In this document: positions 8,454-17,324 of the stretch, one piece after another | How the letters are laid out: each line of letters opens with the position of its first letter | How positions within the stretch are numbered: position 1 is the stretch's first letter | DNA from: Rhizobium altiplani | GTDB lineage: Bacteria > Pseudomonadota > Alphaproteobacteria > Rhizobiales > Rhizobiaceae | Direction of reading: 5' to 3' | DNA length: 64,000 bases | Assembly: GCF_001542405.1 (NCBI RefSeq) | Contig: NZ_LNCD01000120.1 | Coordinates: 62,001-126,000, forward strand | Made by a program: the position numbers and the translations under genes | The notes under the pieces: generated by a model | Seen by the model: only the letters and a program-made list of their open reading frames with translations | Told to the model about the DNA's origin: nothing | The model's database searches: none

Positions 8454-9386
8454 CTATCCCGCCTTGCGCGTAAGGAACAGGATACCAGAAATGATGTTTG
8501 AGCCATCTTTGCGAATGGGCGTCTTGCTGACGGCGATGACCTCGAGACCGTGGCGGGCGCAGAGCGCGCGTATATAGCTTTCGGAATGGGCGTAGCGCAG
8601 CGACGGCGCGAGATGAAAGCCATCGCCCTCACCCGCGTCCTCGACTGAAAATGCGAAATCGGCGCCCGGCAAGACAAGCTCTGAAACCGCCTCGAACACA
8701 CTCTCGAGATTGCCGAGATACATCAACACATCCGCGGCAGTGACGAGGTCGGCACGATGCGTCGCTCCCTCGACAAAGAGGCCGGTCGCTTCCGGAGCCA
8801 GCGACAGATCGGCTTGCGCCAAGTGATCGTAGATATGCTTCTCGGCAGCCTTGGCGAGCATGTTCTGCGACAGATCGAACCCCTCGAGGCGCGCAACGCG
8901 ATCACAAATCTCCGGTCCGAGCAAGCCGGTGCCGCAGCCGAGGTCCACGGCCAACGCATAGTTCCTGCCGGTCGTCGCGACGAGCGTCGCAAGCTTGGCG
9001 GGAACGCTGTAATCGAGCTTCTCCACCAGCGACGTCTCGAAGCGATCGGCATAGTCGTCGAACAATCGCTCGACATAGCTGCTCGGCGGCTGGTCCGGCG
9101 TCTCGACGTCGCCAAGCAAAGCGAGCTTGAGCTCGGCTCCGAAAATATCGTCCGGACTGACCTCCAAAGTGCGCCGGTAGGCGTCGATCGCGCCTGACTT
9201 ATCGCCGGCCTTTTCGCGGTAGCCGGCCAGCCGATACCAGCCGGCCGCCCAGCCCGGCACGAGTTCCAACGCCTGCTCCATCAATTCGGCGGCTGCGTCC
9301 GGTTCGCCGCTTTCGTCGAGCATCTTGGCGTAGTCGGCGCGGCGATCGGCGATCACGTCGCCTGAAGTGAGCTGGTTGGGCTGCAT
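8454..9386 (-). CDS. TPR-containing class I SAM-dependent methyltransferase
   Basis: 310 residues. The N-terminal third carries two tetratricopeptide-like helix pairs (residues about 15-95). These are followed by a Rossmann methyltransferase domain with motif I VDLGCGTGLLG near 140 and the acidic motif EGFDLSQNML. The C-terminal AHSESYIRALCARHG segment is typical of this group of putative TPR methyltransferases. Substrate unknown; proteins like this may methylate protein or small-molecule targets recognised by the TPR part. It is a single gene, with a 180-bp gap before the YitT gene. Confidence 0.8.
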   Translation of the reverse strand: MQPNQLTSGDVIADRRADYAKMLDESGEPDAAAELMEQALELVPGWAAGWYRLAGYREKAGDKSGAIDAYRRTLEVSPDDIFGAELKLALLGDVETPDQPPSSYVERLFDDYADRFETSLVEKLDYSVPAKLATLVATTGRNYALAVDLGCGTGLLGPEICDRVARLEGFDLSQNMLAKAAEKHIYDHLAQADLSLAPEATGLFVEGATHRADLVTAADVLMYLGNLESVFEAVSELVLPGADFAFSVEDAGEGDGFHLAPSLRYAHSESYIRALCARHGLEVIAVSKTPIRKDGSNIISGILFLTRKAG

Positions 9387-9532
9387 GGTGAAGACCTATT
9401 GGGATCGGCCCGCATTTGGCTGCGGTCACAAAAAAACTCAAGTCCTATTTCAGAGGCGGAGACGCCAGACCTGAAAAAGGCTTGCGAGCGGCGTTCCGCG
9501 CCCGTATTTCAGGGACAAACAGGAGATGGCGC

Positions 9533-9799
9533 ATGTCCGATCAGGTGAACAAGTTTCTCGGCGATTCCCTCGGCCGCACATTGGTCAAGCTTTTGGTCGT
9601 ATCGCTGATCGTCGGCTTCATCATGGCCGTGTTCGGCTGGGCGCCGCTGGATTTCGTCTACGGCTTCCGCAATTTCGTTCTGGAAGTCTGGCATCGCGGC
9701 TTTGCCGCTTTGGGACGTGTCGGCGATTATCTGTTGCTTGGTGCGACCGTCGTGATCCCGGTCTTCGTCCTCATCCGTCTCTTCAGCTATCGGCGCTAA
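9533..9799 (+). CDS. Small inner-membrane protein (DUF6460-like)
   Basis: 88 residues from ATG 9533 (MSDQVNKFLGDSLG), preceded by AGGAG; the longer frame from 9416 runs into unlike sequence. Two hydrophobic segments (about residues 18-38 and 62-83) flank a loop containing GWAPLDFVYGFRNF. This is the layout I associate with a short rhizobial membrane protein family (DUF6460), but I cannot confirm the family here. The stop is one base from the start of the CAP-domain lipoprotein gene, so the two are translationally close and probably co-expressed. Confidence 0.65.
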   Translation: MSDQVNKFLGDSLGRTLVKLLVVSLIVGFIMAVFGWAPLDFVYGFRNFVLEVWHRGFAALGRVGDYLLLGATVVIPVFVLIRLFSYRR

Positions 9800-9800
9800 T

Positions 9801-10298
9801 ATGACCTCTCTCATCCTCTCGCGGCGTGGGCTACTACACATATCCGGCCTCGTGCTGGTCGCCGGTGTTGCAAGCTGCACGACCGCGCCCAAGTTCGCTT
9901 CCATGCCTTCTGATGGCGAAGACGAAACGGCGGACGCTCTGCCGCTAGTCAATCAGTTGCGCGCCAAGAACGGATTGCCGCCGCTTTCGGCGGATCCCGC
10001 TGCCAAGGATGCCGCGATGTTCCAGGCCAAGCGCATGGCATCGGCAGGCAAGATGAAGCACGTGATGGGGATCGGCGACGGCTTCGGCCCGCGCGTCAAG
10101 GCAAGCGGCGTACAGATGCCGGCCGCCGAAAACATCGCGGCCGGCCAACAGTCGGTGCCGGCCGTTGTGACCGCCTGGATCAACTCTCCGCACCATCTGG
10201 AGAACATGCTCGGTCGTTACAATGGTCTCGGCGTTGCGGTAGCACGCAATTCTGCTTCCAAAAGCGTGCCCTATTGGGCAATGGTGCTTTCCGGCTGA
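9801..10298 (+). CDS. CAP/SCP-domain lipoprotein
   Basis: 165 residues. A Tat-like N-terminus (SRRGLLHIS) runs into a lipobox VASC, so the protein is probably lipidated. The rest is a bacterial CAP/SCP domain (YkwD type): LVNQLRAKNGLPPL, the HVMG region, AAENIAAGQ, WINSPHHLENML and a terminal PYWAMVLSG. These proteins occur in the envelope; the biochemical role is unknown. It starts 2 bp after the small membrane protein gene and precedes the MATE gene by about 30 bp, suggesting one operon. Confidence 0.8.
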   Translation: MTSLILSRRGLLHISGLVLVAGVASCTTAPKFASMPSDGEDETADALPLVNQLRAKNGLPPLSADPAAKDAAMFQAKRMASAGKMKHVMGIGDGFGPRVKASGVQMPAAENIAAGQQSVPAVVTAWINSPHHLENMLGRYNGLGVAVARNSASKSVPYWAMVLSG

Positions 10299-10329
10299 GG
10301 CGATTCTGCCTCCTTCCTCAGAGGCAGAC

Positions 10330-11676
10330 ATGGATACGCACGGTCACGAGAACAGGCTGGCATTCGACGTGACGCACCGACTGGTGCTGTCGATTGCAAT
10401 TCCGATGACGCTCGGCTTCATGACGACGCCGCTCCTTGGCCTCGTCGACACCGGCGTCGTCGGCCACATGGGTCAGCCGGATGCGCTGGCAGGGCTTGCG
10501 ATCGGCGCCATGCTCTTCGACCTTATCCTCGGCAGCTTCAACTTCCTGCGCGCCTCCACGACCGGACTGACGGCGCAGGCCTTCGGACGGCACGACCGGC
10601 ACGCCCAGCAGGGCGTCTTCTGGCGAGCGCTGATCTCCGCGCTCGGCTGCGGCATAGCGCTTCTCTGTCTTTCGCCACTGCTACTCGCAGCCGGGCTGAA
10701 GCTGATGGGACCGGAGAGCGCCGTTGCGGCCGCCACCAGCACCTATTTCTCCATCCGCATCCTTGCCGGCCCGGCAGCGCTTGCCAATTACGCGATCCTC
10801 GGCTTCGTGCTCGGCCGCGGCCAGGGCACCGTTGGCCTGTTGCTGCAGACGATCATCAACGGCATCAACATCATACTGGCGATCTATCTCGGCCTCTGGC
10901 TTGACTGGGGCGTGGCGGGCGTCGCCTGGGGTACGATGGTCGGCGAGACAGCCGGTGCTGTCGTCGGCTTGCTGATTGTCCTTCGCGGCTTCGATCGCGC
11001 GCATCGGCCGACACGCACGGAGATCTTCTCCCGGCATCGCCTCGCCGAGCTTTTCGCGCTGAACCGCGACATCCTGATCCGCACCTTCGTGCTGCTCGCC
11101 GCTTTCACTCTGATGACGCGGATCGGCACGAGCTTCGGAGCGGTCACGCTGGCCGCCAACGCCGTGCTGATGAACTTCTTCCTGCTCTCCGGATATTATC
11201 TCGACGGACTGGCCAACGCGGCAGAGCAGATCACCGGACGGGCGATCGGCGCGCGATACCGGCCGGCCTTCGAGCGTGGCCTGAAGCTGACGGCGCTCTG
11301 GTCCTTCGGGCTTGCCGGCCTCATTTCCGTGTTCTTCCTGCTGGCCGGTCCATGGTTGATTTCGGTGCTAACCACCTCGCCGGAGGTGCAGCAGGCGGCC
11401 GAAACCTACCTGCCCTGGGCCGCCGTCACCGGACTTACGGGGACGCTGGCCTTCCTGATGGACGGTGTCTTCATCGGCGCCACCTGGTCGACCGACATGC
11501 GCAACCGGATGCTCATGTCGTTTGCCGGCTATCTCATAGCGCTGGCCGTTTTCGTGCCGCTGTTCGGCAATCATGGCCTATGGCTGGCGATGAACGGCTT
11601 CCTGCTGTTTCGCGGTGTCTTCCTGGCGATGCTTGTGCGGCCGCGGGCGGATCAGACGTTCCGTCCTGCCCAGTAG
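10330..11676 (+). CDS. MATE-family multidrug efflux transporter (NorM/DinF-like)
   Basis: 448 residues with twelve predicted membrane helices arranged as two six-helix halves. MATE features include the N-terminal LVDTGVVGHMG motif of helix 1-2 (DinF-like proteins have this VDT-G-LG form) and a repeat in the second half around NAVLMNFFLLSGYYLDGLANAAEQITG. It is an Na+- or H+-coupled exporter of cationic or organic compounds; substrate unknown. Its last 25 bp overlap the 3' end of the convergent pyrD gene. Confidence 0.88.
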   Translation: MDTHGHENRLAFDVTHRLVLSIAIPMTLGFMTTPLLGLVDTGVVGHMGQPDALAGLAIGAMLFDLILGSFNFLRASTTGLTAQAFGRHDRHAQQGVFWRALISALGCGIALLCLSPLLLAAGLKLMGPESAVAAATSTYFSIRILAGPAALANYAILGFVLGRGQGTVGLLLQTIINGINIILAIYLGLWLDWGVAGVAWGTMVGETAGAVVGLLIVLRGFDRAHRPTRTEIFSRHRLAELFALNRDILIRTFVLLAAFTLMTRIGTSFGAVTLAANAVLMNFFLLSGYYLDGLANAAEQITGRAIGARYRPAFERGLKLTALWSFGLAGLISVFFLLAGPWLISVLTTSPEVQQAAETYLPWAAVTGLTGTLAFLMDGVFIGATWSTDMRNRMLMSFAGYLIALAVFVPLFGNHGLWLAMNGFLLFRGVFLAMLVRPRADQTFRPAQ

Positions 11677-12740
11677 TCCGTTCTCGTATCCCTGAGGTCG
11701 CGGATGGATCTGACCTGCTCGCGATCGAGCAGCTTCGACAGGCCGCGAACGATCGTGCCCGGGAGGCCCGGCCCCTCATAGACCATGCAGGAATAGAGCT
11801 GCACGAGATCGGCACCGGCCTTGATCTTCTCGAGCGCGGTGCCGGCGGACGAGACGCCGCCGACGCCGATGATCGGCAGGCCTGGGCCGACGCGTTTGCG
11901 CATTTTGGCGAGAACGGCGGTCGATTTGTCGAACAGCGGCTTGCCGGAAAGCCCGCCGGCCTCCTTCGCCTGACGCTGGTCCCTGAGGCCCTCGCGGGAA
12001 AGCGTGGTGTTCGAAACGATCAGGCCGTCCAGGGCATGCGACAGCGCTTCGGCGGCGATATCGTCCAGCCCCTCTTCCGTCAGATCAGGCGCGATCTTCA
12101 GGAAGACGGGGATCTTTCTGCCTGCCTTTTCGGCTTCGGCATCGCGGGCGGCAAGCACTGCCGACAAGAGCGCGGCGAGGCTTTCGCGCGCCTGCAAATC
12201 GCGCAGGCCCGGCGTGTTCGGTGATGAGATATTGGCGGTGAAATAGCGGGCGACCGAATAAAACCGGCGGATGCCGAGGACATAGTCGACAATGCGGTCC
12301 TCGCTGTCCTTGTTGGCGCCGATGTTGACGCCGATCATGCCGTTGCCGCGAATGGCCGACAGGCGCGCGAAGGCAGCGTCGTGGCCTTCGTTGTTGAAGC
12401 CGAGGCGATTGATGACGCCTTCATCCTCGACCAGCCGGAAGATGCGCGGGCGCGGATTGCCGGGCTGCGGCTTCGGCGTCACGGTGCCGATCTCGGTGAA
12501 ACCGAAGCCGATCTTCAGCAACGCTTCCGGAACCTCGGCGTTCTTGTCGTAGCCGGCCGCCATGCCGATCGGATTAACGAAATCGAGCCCGGCAACGCTC
12601 TGCCGCAGGCGCGGATCGGGGGCGATCCGGCAGGCCGGCACGGCGCCTGCCTTCAGTGCGGCAATCGACATGCCATGAGCGGTTTCGGGGTCGAAGAGGA
12701 AGAGACCCTTGCGGGCGGCGTGCTTGAAAAGCTCGATCAT
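11652..12740 (-). CDS. pyrD: Quinone-dependent dihydroorotate dehydrogenase (class 2)
   Basis: 362 residues from ATG 12740 (MIELFKHAARKGLF). All class 2 motifs are visible: the amphipathic membrane-binding N-terminus, GMAAGYDKNAEVPEALL, GTVTPKPQPGNPRPR, NRLGFNNEG, GVNIGANKD, ISSPNTPGLRDLQ (with the catalytic-base Ser region), SNTTLSREGL and the FMN phosphate loop GVGGVSSAGTALEKI. It oxidises dihydroorotate to orotate in pyrimidine synthesis and passes electrons to ubiquinone at the inner membrane. Its start codon overlaps the stop of the DUF952 gene (ATGA), so the two are translationally coupled, an arrangement I associate with rhizobia. Confidence 0.95.
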   Translation of the reverse strand: MIELFKHAARKGLFLFDPETAHGMSIAALKAGAVPACRIAPDPRLRQSVAGLDFVNPIGMAAGYDKNAEVPEALLKIGFGFTEIGTVTPKPQPGNPRPRIFRLVEDEGVINRLGFNNEGHDAAFARLSAIRGNGMIGVNIGANKDSEDRIVDYVLGIRRFYSVARYFTANISSPNTPGLRDLQARESLAALLSAVLAARDAEAEKAGRKIPVFLKIAPDLTEEGLDDIAAEALSHALDGLIVSNTTLSREGLRDQRQAKEAGGLSGKPLFDKSTAVLAKMRKRVGPGLPIIGVGGVSSAGTALEKIKAGADLVQLYSCMVYEGPGLPGTIVRGLSKLLDREQVRSIRDLRDTRTDYWAGRNV

Positions 12741-13090
12741 GGCGCAAGATCCGGAAAGAGGTGCTGGCCGGCGACATCGAGCGGCAGCGGCGCCTCCCAT
12801 AACACGGCCGACATCGGCAATTCCGCATAGAGGTGTGGAAAGAGAGCGCCGCCGCGCGAGGGTTCGAAGACGAGTTCGTCGCCGAACTTGCTGCTATCGA
12901 CGGCAACGAGCAGAAGCCCCGCCTGGCCGGCGAAGTGAAGCGCCGCAGTCTGCCTGACCTGGGCGGCTGTCGAGAAGTGGATGTAGCCGTCCGTAAGGTC
13001 GATCGGCGCGCCACGAAAAACGCCGGCTCCCCTCGCCTCCTGCCAGAGCGTTTCCGTCACGATCTTGTAAAGCGTTGGTGTCAGGGTCAT
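12737..13090 (-). CDS. DUF952-domain protein
   Basis: 117 residues from ATG 13090 (MTLTPTLYKIVTETLW). DUF952 signature elements are present: an early LYKI, DLTDGYIHFSTAAQVRQTA, LLLVAVDSSKFGDEL, and the C-terminal FPHLYAELPMSAVLWEAPLPL. The fold is related to ADP-ribosyltransferase-like proteins, but no activity is known to me. It is the first gene of a two-gene operon with pyrD. The much longer frame reaching 13702 is not credible, because that part is antisense to the next gene. Confidence 0.85.
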   Translation of the reverse strand: MTLTPTLYKIVTETLWQEARGAGVFRGAPIDLTDGYIHFSTAAQVRQTAALHFAGQAGLLLVAVDSSKFGDELVFEPSRGGALFPHLYAELPMSAVLWEAPLPLDVAGQHLFPDLAP

Positions 13091-13198
13091 GATAACCTCA
13101 GAATGGCTGGTCTTTCCCGGGCTTTGCCGCAAAGCGGCGGTGATGTCCACGCCTCGCCGTGAAAAATGCGGAGGCCGCCGAGATTTCCGGAGGAAACC

Positions 13199-13597
13199 AT
13201 GAGAAATATCGCAATCGGCCTTTTCGCGCTTCTCCTGCCGCTCGGCGTTCATGCGGCCGAAACCGACGCATTGCGCTTTCAATTGGAGCGTAGCGGCGAC
13301 CACTTCGTACGTCTCGACAAGCAGACCGGCGCCATGTCGCTTTGCGAGGAGAAGGACGGCGCGCTCGTCTGCCGGATGGCCGCCGATGAGCGGGCGGCCT
13401 ATGAGCAGGAACTCGACCGGCTTTCGGCCCGCGTCACGGCGCTGGAGAACAAAAGCATCGTCAACAAGGCGCTTCCCTCCGACGAGGAGATCAACCGTTC
13501 GATCGGCATCATGGAGCGCTGGATGCGGAGCTTCATGGGGATAGTCAAGGAATTCCGAAGCGAGGAGGAGCGCAACGCCCTTCCGCAAAAGACATGA
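13199..13597 (+). CDS. Secreted coiled-coil protein of unknown function
   Basis: 132 residues from ATG 13199, with AGGAG 6 nt upstream. A signal peptide ends at VHAAET; mature start near residue 21. The body contains a CEEKDGALVC pair of Cys that could form a disulphide, then a heptad-rich helix (about residues 65-90, YEQELDRLSARVTALENK) consistent with a coiled coil, and a charged tail. I recognise no catalytic motif. Position upstream of a response regulator gene on the same strand (90 bp gap) may be coincidental. Confidence 0.65.
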   Translation: MRNIAIGLFALLLPLGVHAAETDALRFQLERSGDHFVRLDKQTGAMSLCEEKDGALVCRMAADERAAYEQELDRLSARVTALENKSIVNKALPSDEEINRSIGIMERWMRSFMGIVKEFRSEEERNALPQKT

Positions 13598-13686
13598 TTT
13601 GATATAGTCACCTCCGAATGGAGGCATGTATCGTGCGGAGGCACGAGGCATGGCTCGGCGATCGAGCTCTTGGGAGGGAGCTATCG

Positions 13687-14334
13687 ATGCAGGAACAGAC
13701 AATCATCATTGCCGACGACCACCCGCTTTTCCGGGATGCGCTGCGCCAGGCAGTGATAGGTATGGAAGGCCATCCCCAGATCGTGGAGGCCGGCGATTTT
13801 GCCGCAGCGCGCATGGCGGCTGGATCACATCCCGAAGCGGACCTGATGCTGCTCGATCTATCGATGCCTGGTGTCAGCGGCTTTTCCGGCCTGATGGCGC
13901 TTCGCTCCGAATTCGCCGGGCTGCCGATCGTCATCATTTCCGCGACGGATGACGCCACGACGATCCGTCGCGCGCTCGAACTCGGCGCATCCGGCTTCAT
14001 CTCCAAATCCTCCGGGATCGACGACATTCGCCGCGGTATCCAGACGGTCCTTGCCGGCGATATCGCGACCCCCGAGACTTATCGGGACGGGCAGGAACAG
14101 GATCCTGACGTCGCCGACCTGATCCACCGGCTGCACACGCTGACACCGCAGCAGAGCCGTGTGCTGACGATGCTGGCGGAAGGTCTTCTCAACAAGCAGA
14201 TCGCCTATGAGCTCGGCGTTTCCGAGGCGACGATCAAGGCGCATGTCTCGGCTATCCTGCTCAAGCTCGATGTCGACAGCCGTACGCAGGCGGTGATTCA
14301 GCTCGGCAAGATCAACATGGCCATGGTCGCCTGA
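13687..14334 (+). CDS. NarL/FixJ-type response regulator (REC-LuxR HTH)
   Basis: 215 residues from ATG 13687, which has GGGAGG upstream; a longer frame from 13618 is less likely. The receiver domain has acidic pair ADDHP at 10-11, phosphoacceptor Asp57 in LMLLDLSMPG, and switch Thr/Lys positions in IISATDD and FISKSSG. The C-terminal LuxR-type helix-turn-helix is LTPQQSRVLTMLAEGLLNKQIAYELGVSEATIKAHVSAIL in two abutting motifs. No histidine kinase gene is adjacent, so this is an orphan regulator. Proteins of this shape in rhizobia often regulate motility or polysaccharide genes, but that is only a guess here. Confidence 0.88.
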   Translation: MQEQTIIIADDHPLFRDALRQAVIGMEGHPQIVEAGDFAAARMAAGSHPEADLMLLDLSMPGVSGFSGLMALRSEFAGLPIVIISATDDATTIRRALELGASGFISKSSGIDDIRRGIQTVLAGDIATPETYRDGQEQDPDVADLIHRLHTLTPQQSRVLTMLAEGLLNKQIAYELGVSEATIKAHVSAILLKLDVDSRTQAVIQLGKINMAMVA

Positions 14335-14444
14335 GGCGAGACAGGATTTTATTCCTTTCTTCTCTTTACTCCCGCTGGGCTTGCGGTTAATATTTCGTCG
14401 TTGAACGATGGCGCAGGCGCGCAGGCGCGCAGGAATCAGGCGAC

Positions 14445-15110
14445 ATGCTGTCACACGAGCAGATTTGGGGGGCGATCGACAGGCTTGCCGAACGGCATGA
14501 ACTGACGCCTTCAGGTCTTGCCCGGCGCGCGGGGCTCGATCCAACCTCCTTCAACAAGTCCAAGCGGCTCTCCGCCGATGGGCGGTTGCGCTGGCCGTCG
14601 ACGGAATCGATCGCCAAGGTGCTGGATGCAACGGGCGCCAGCATGGAGCAGTTCCTGACGTTCATGCGGCCGGCAGGGAGCTTTTCCAGTCTTCCGGAAG
14701 GCGCTTTCCCGCGGCAGGGCAGCTCGATTCCGCTGCTTGGCTTTGCGCAGGCCGGTGCCGGCGGCTTCTTCGATGATGGCGGCTTTCCGGCTGGGCAAGG
14801 CTGGGACGTTGTGGAGTTCCCGGCCGCACCCTCGCAGAAGGCAGGCGTCTATGCGCTCGAAGTCCAGGGCGAGAGCATGATGCCGCTCTACCGCGACGGC
14901 GACGTCTTGATCGTCGAGCCTGGCGCGCAGGTTCGCCGCAATGATCGCGTCGTCGTCAAGACGCGCGAAGGCGAAGTGATGGCGAAGGTGCTGTTGCGCC
15001 AGAGCCCGCGATCGATCGAATTGATGTCGCTCAACCCGGAGCATCCCAACCGAACAATTGAACTTTCCGACGTGGATTGGATCGCCCGCATCATCTGGGC
15101 CAGCCAGTAG
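14445..15110 (+). CDS. XRE/LexA-like regulator with S24 peptidase domain
   Basis: 221 residues. The N-terminal helix-turn-helix has LTPSGLARRAGLDPTSFNKSK, and the C-terminal part is an S24 (UmuD/LexA/CI-like) domain with the nucleophile Ser in QGESMMPLY (about residue 145) and the general-base Lys in NDRVVVKTREGE (about 172). An AGAG-type cleavage site (QAGAGGFF) lies between the domains, so self-cleavage on a RecA-type signal is possible. Many rhizobia encode one such chromosomal phage-repressor-like regulator without a prophage, and no phage genes are nearby. Confidence 0.85.
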   Translation: MLSHEQIWGAIDRLAERHELTPSGLARRAGLDPTSFNKSKRLSADGRLRWPSTESIAKVLDATGASMEQFLTFMRPAGSFSSLPEGAFPRQGSSIPLLGFAQAGAGGFFDDGGFPAGQGWDVVEFPAAPSQKAGVYALEVQGESMMPLYRDGDVLIVEPGAQVRRNDRVVVKTREGEVMAKVLLRQSPRSIELMSLNPEHPNRTIELSDVDWIARIIWASQ

Positions 15111-15121
15111 GAAGATATTCC

Positions 15122-15859
15122 ATGCGTCCTGCGGCAATTCTCACGGCTGTTGCAGGGATCGGAATTGTTGCCGACCTGATTGCGGCCGGCGGACAGCGGC
15201 TTGGCTCGACCATTGATCCGGCGGAAACGGCAGCGCCGATGGAAGCGCAAGTGCCGCCCCCCGCTCCGACGGCTCAACCGACCCCAAATCCCGAAGCCAG
15301 CATGAATGCGCGGCGTGTCGACGAGGCCAGCCAGTTCTACCCTGCGGTCATCGACGGCAAGCCACTCGAGCGCATCGCGCCCGTTGTGCCGGAGCAACCG
15401 GCAAACCCTGCCAAAGACAGGGGCGTGAACCTTGTTCGCCCGATCGCGGAAAGCGCCGGTGTCCTGGCGTTTGGCGACCGTCGCCTGCAGCTTGCCGGCA
15501 TCGACCCCACGCCGGCGGACAAGACATGCATCGACAGCGGGGGCCGTGAGTGGCCATGCGGGATGCTGGCAAAGACCAATCTGCGGCTGCTGCTGCGCCT
15601 CAGGGCCGTCCGCTGCGATCTCGACAGTGCGGAATGGACCGGTACCGTCACGGCCGCCTGCAGGATCGGCACGCAGGACATTTCACAGTGGCTCGTCGAA
15701 AACGGCTGGGCAGAGGCGGCGAAGGGATCTGCGCTCGCCGAGGCCGGCGAGAAGGCAAAACAGGCGGGCAAAGGCATCCACGGCAACGACCCTCGCAGCC
15801 TCGCAGAAACCAGCGGTCCTGAGGATCTGCCTTCCGATCTGCCGCCCGACGGCTTGTAA
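15122..15859 (+). CDS. Thermonuclease-like (SNase-fold) secreted protein
   Basis: 245 residues from ATG 15122, 12 bp after the stop of the S24 regulator. An N-terminal hydrophobic segment (AAILTAVAGIGIVADLIAAG) acts as signal or anchor, followed by a Pro/Ala-rich linker (about residues 40-65). The C-terminal domain resembles staphylococcal-nuclease-like proteins: VLAFGDRRLQLAGIDP, an RAVRCDLD stretch and the terminal QWLVENGWAEAAK helix with conserved Trp residues. The classical catalytic Arg/Glu set is incomplete, so nuclease activity is doubtful. Paired Cys at CIDSGGREWPC suggest a disulphide outside the cytoplasm. Confidence 0.7.
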   Translation: MRPAAILTAVAGIGIVADLIAAGGQRLGSTIDPAETAAPMEAQVPPPAPTAQPTPNPEASMNARRVDEASQFYPAVIDGKPLERIAPVVPEQPANPAKDRGVNLVRPIAESAGVLAFGDRRLQLAGIDPTPADKTCIDSGGREWPCGMLAKTNLRLLLRLRAVRCDLDSAEWTGTVTAACRIGTQDISQWLVENGWAEAAKGSALAEAGEKAKQAGKGIHGNDPRSLAETSGPEDLPSDLPPDGL

Positions 15860-15912
15860 TGTCGCTGGGCAACTCCTAGACTCTGGCCTCACTTCGAAGG
15901 GATCATCGAGAC

Positions 15913-16326
15913 ATGAACAAGCCGCTTTCCGCCCATGACGCCTTGATCTACGTGATGGTGATGGCATCCGCCGTCGACAGCACGATGAACGATCGCGAGA
16001 TGGAGCGCATCGGCCAACTGATCGGCTTCCTGCCGGTCTTCCGTGATTTCGACGACGAAAAGCTGATTTCTATCGCGCGCGATTGCGCGGGACTGCTGGC
16101 TGGTCCCGAAGGGCTCGACATCGTGCTCGAAACCGTCAAGGACACGCTGCCGTCGCGCCTCTACGACACGGCCTATGCGCTCGCGGTCGAAATTGCTTCC
16201 GCCGATCTCTCGGTGAAGGCGGAAGAGCTGCGCCTTCTCAGCCTGCTTCGCGACCGCCTCGGCCTCGATAAGCTCACTTGCGCCGCCATCGAGCGCAGCG
16301 CGATCGCGCGCTTTCGCAAGGGCTAG
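15913..16326 (+). CDS. TerB-family (tellurite resistance-like) protein
   Basis: 137-residue, all-alpha TerB domain. Conserved acidic positions of the family are visible in MASAVDSTMNDREMERIG and in EIASADLSVKAEELRLL, the paired metal-binding-like repeats of TerB. The biochemical function is unknown; TerB-like proteins bind divalent metal and associate with membranes. A single gene between the SNase-like gene and a convergent solute-binding protein gene, whose 3' end is 12 bp away. Tellurite resistance itself should not be assumed. Confidence 0.8.
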   Translation: MNKPLSAHDALIYVMVMASAVDSTMNDREMERIGQLIGFLPVFRDFDDEKLISIARDCAGLLAGPEGLDIVLETVKDTLPSRLYDTAYALAVEIASADLSVKAEELRLLSLLRDRLGLDKLTCAAIERSAIARFRKG

Positions 16327-16338
16327 AGCCTTTCAGGT

Positions 16339-17214
16339 TTAATACAGGCCGTAAGGGAAGTAGCGCAGGTAGATTTCCTGCAGGCGGCCACTGCGCGACA
16401 GCGCTGCCAGCGCGTGATCGAGCGCTGCCGTAAGGACATCGTCCTTCTGACGGAGCATGATCGTCATGCCTTCGCCGAGAAACTGCTCGGAGAGATAAGG
16501 CCCGTCGAACAGCGCGCAGCATTTCGCCGAGGCCTCCGACGAAACCCAGAAGGAGAGCTGGAGGGAATCCGCGAAGACGGCCTCCAGCTTGCCATCCTTG
16601 AGTGCTGCAAGAAGGGCGTCCTTGCTGTCGAAGGGTACGGCCTTCACCTTCGGGAAATAGGCCGCCAGCATGGCTTCGTGCGCCGTCGCCTTGACGACGC
16701 CGACCGGATGATCGGCCAGAGCGCTGGCATTCTCGCCCTTGATGGAAGCCTTTACGTTTCGAACGAAGCGGGCGGGCAGCATGAGATAGGGGCGCGAAAA
16801 GGCGAACTGTCGCCGCAGCTCCTCGCTGACGGCGACGCCGGCAATCACGGCATCGCCCTGCGAGGCCGCGAGCGCGGCATTCAGGTCAGCGAACGGCAGC
16901 GCCTGGATCTGGCATTTGCTGGCAATCTCCAGCTCGTTACAGATCTCGCGGGCGAGATCGACGTTGAAACCGGAAAGCTTGCCATTCTGATCGGTAAAAT
17001 TGAACGGTGGAAAGTCGATCGTCGTCAGGAAACGCAGGCGGACGAGCGACGAAAGATCCGGTTTGGCAAGGCGCTCCCTGGAATCGAAAAGCAGCGGCAA
17101 GCCTGGCGTCGCCTCCTGCGCTGACAACGAGAGCGGGCAGAAAAACACAATCAAAGACAGCCAAAAGCTGCATAGCCCCTTAAGATTCAGGGATGCCAGT
17201 TTAAATTGCATCAT
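16339..17214 (-). CDS. Periplasmic solute-binding protein (family 3, amino-acid type)
   Basis: 291 residues from the ATG at 17214 (a second ATG follows immediately). Signal peptide about 33 residues, cleavage after SLSAQ. Motifs: RFLTTIDFPPFNFTD, GFNVDLAREICNELE, LNAALAASQGDAVIAGV and a C-terminal AALSRSGRLQEIYLRYFPYGLY. Four Cys residues, including the KCCALF pair, resemble the binding protein at 5690-6445, and the two are probably distant paralogues. No transporter genes adjoin. It is divergent from the glycosyltransferase pseudogene. Confidence 0.8.
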   Translation of the reverse strand: MMQFKLASLNLKGLCSFWLSLIVFFCPLSLSAQEATPGLPLLFDSRERLAKPDLSSLVRLRFLTTIDFPPFNFTDQNGKLSGFNVDLAREICNELEIASKCQIQALPFADLNAALAASQGDAVIAGVAVSEELRRQFAFSRPYLMLPARFVRNVKASIKGENASALADHPVGVVKATAHEAMLAAYFPKVKAVPFDSKDALLAALKDGKLEAVFADSLQLSFWVSSEASAKCCALFDGPYLSEQFLGEGMTIMLRQKDDVLTAALDHALAALSRSGRLQEIYLRYFPYGLY

Positions 17215-17324
17215 TATGATCGGCCTCGGGGAAAGCATGCACTGCCATTCTGGAAACGGTGTATCAGAGTCATGCGTGTCGGGGAATATGCGTCGGGCGG
17301 GATCGAAGATCCGCACGCTCTTGG

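Noticed and set aside
13091..13702. N-terminal extension of the DUF952 protein
   Set aside because: The extra 200 residues lie antisense to the secreted coiled-coil gene; DUF952 proteins are about 110-120 residues and the ATG at 13090 fits.
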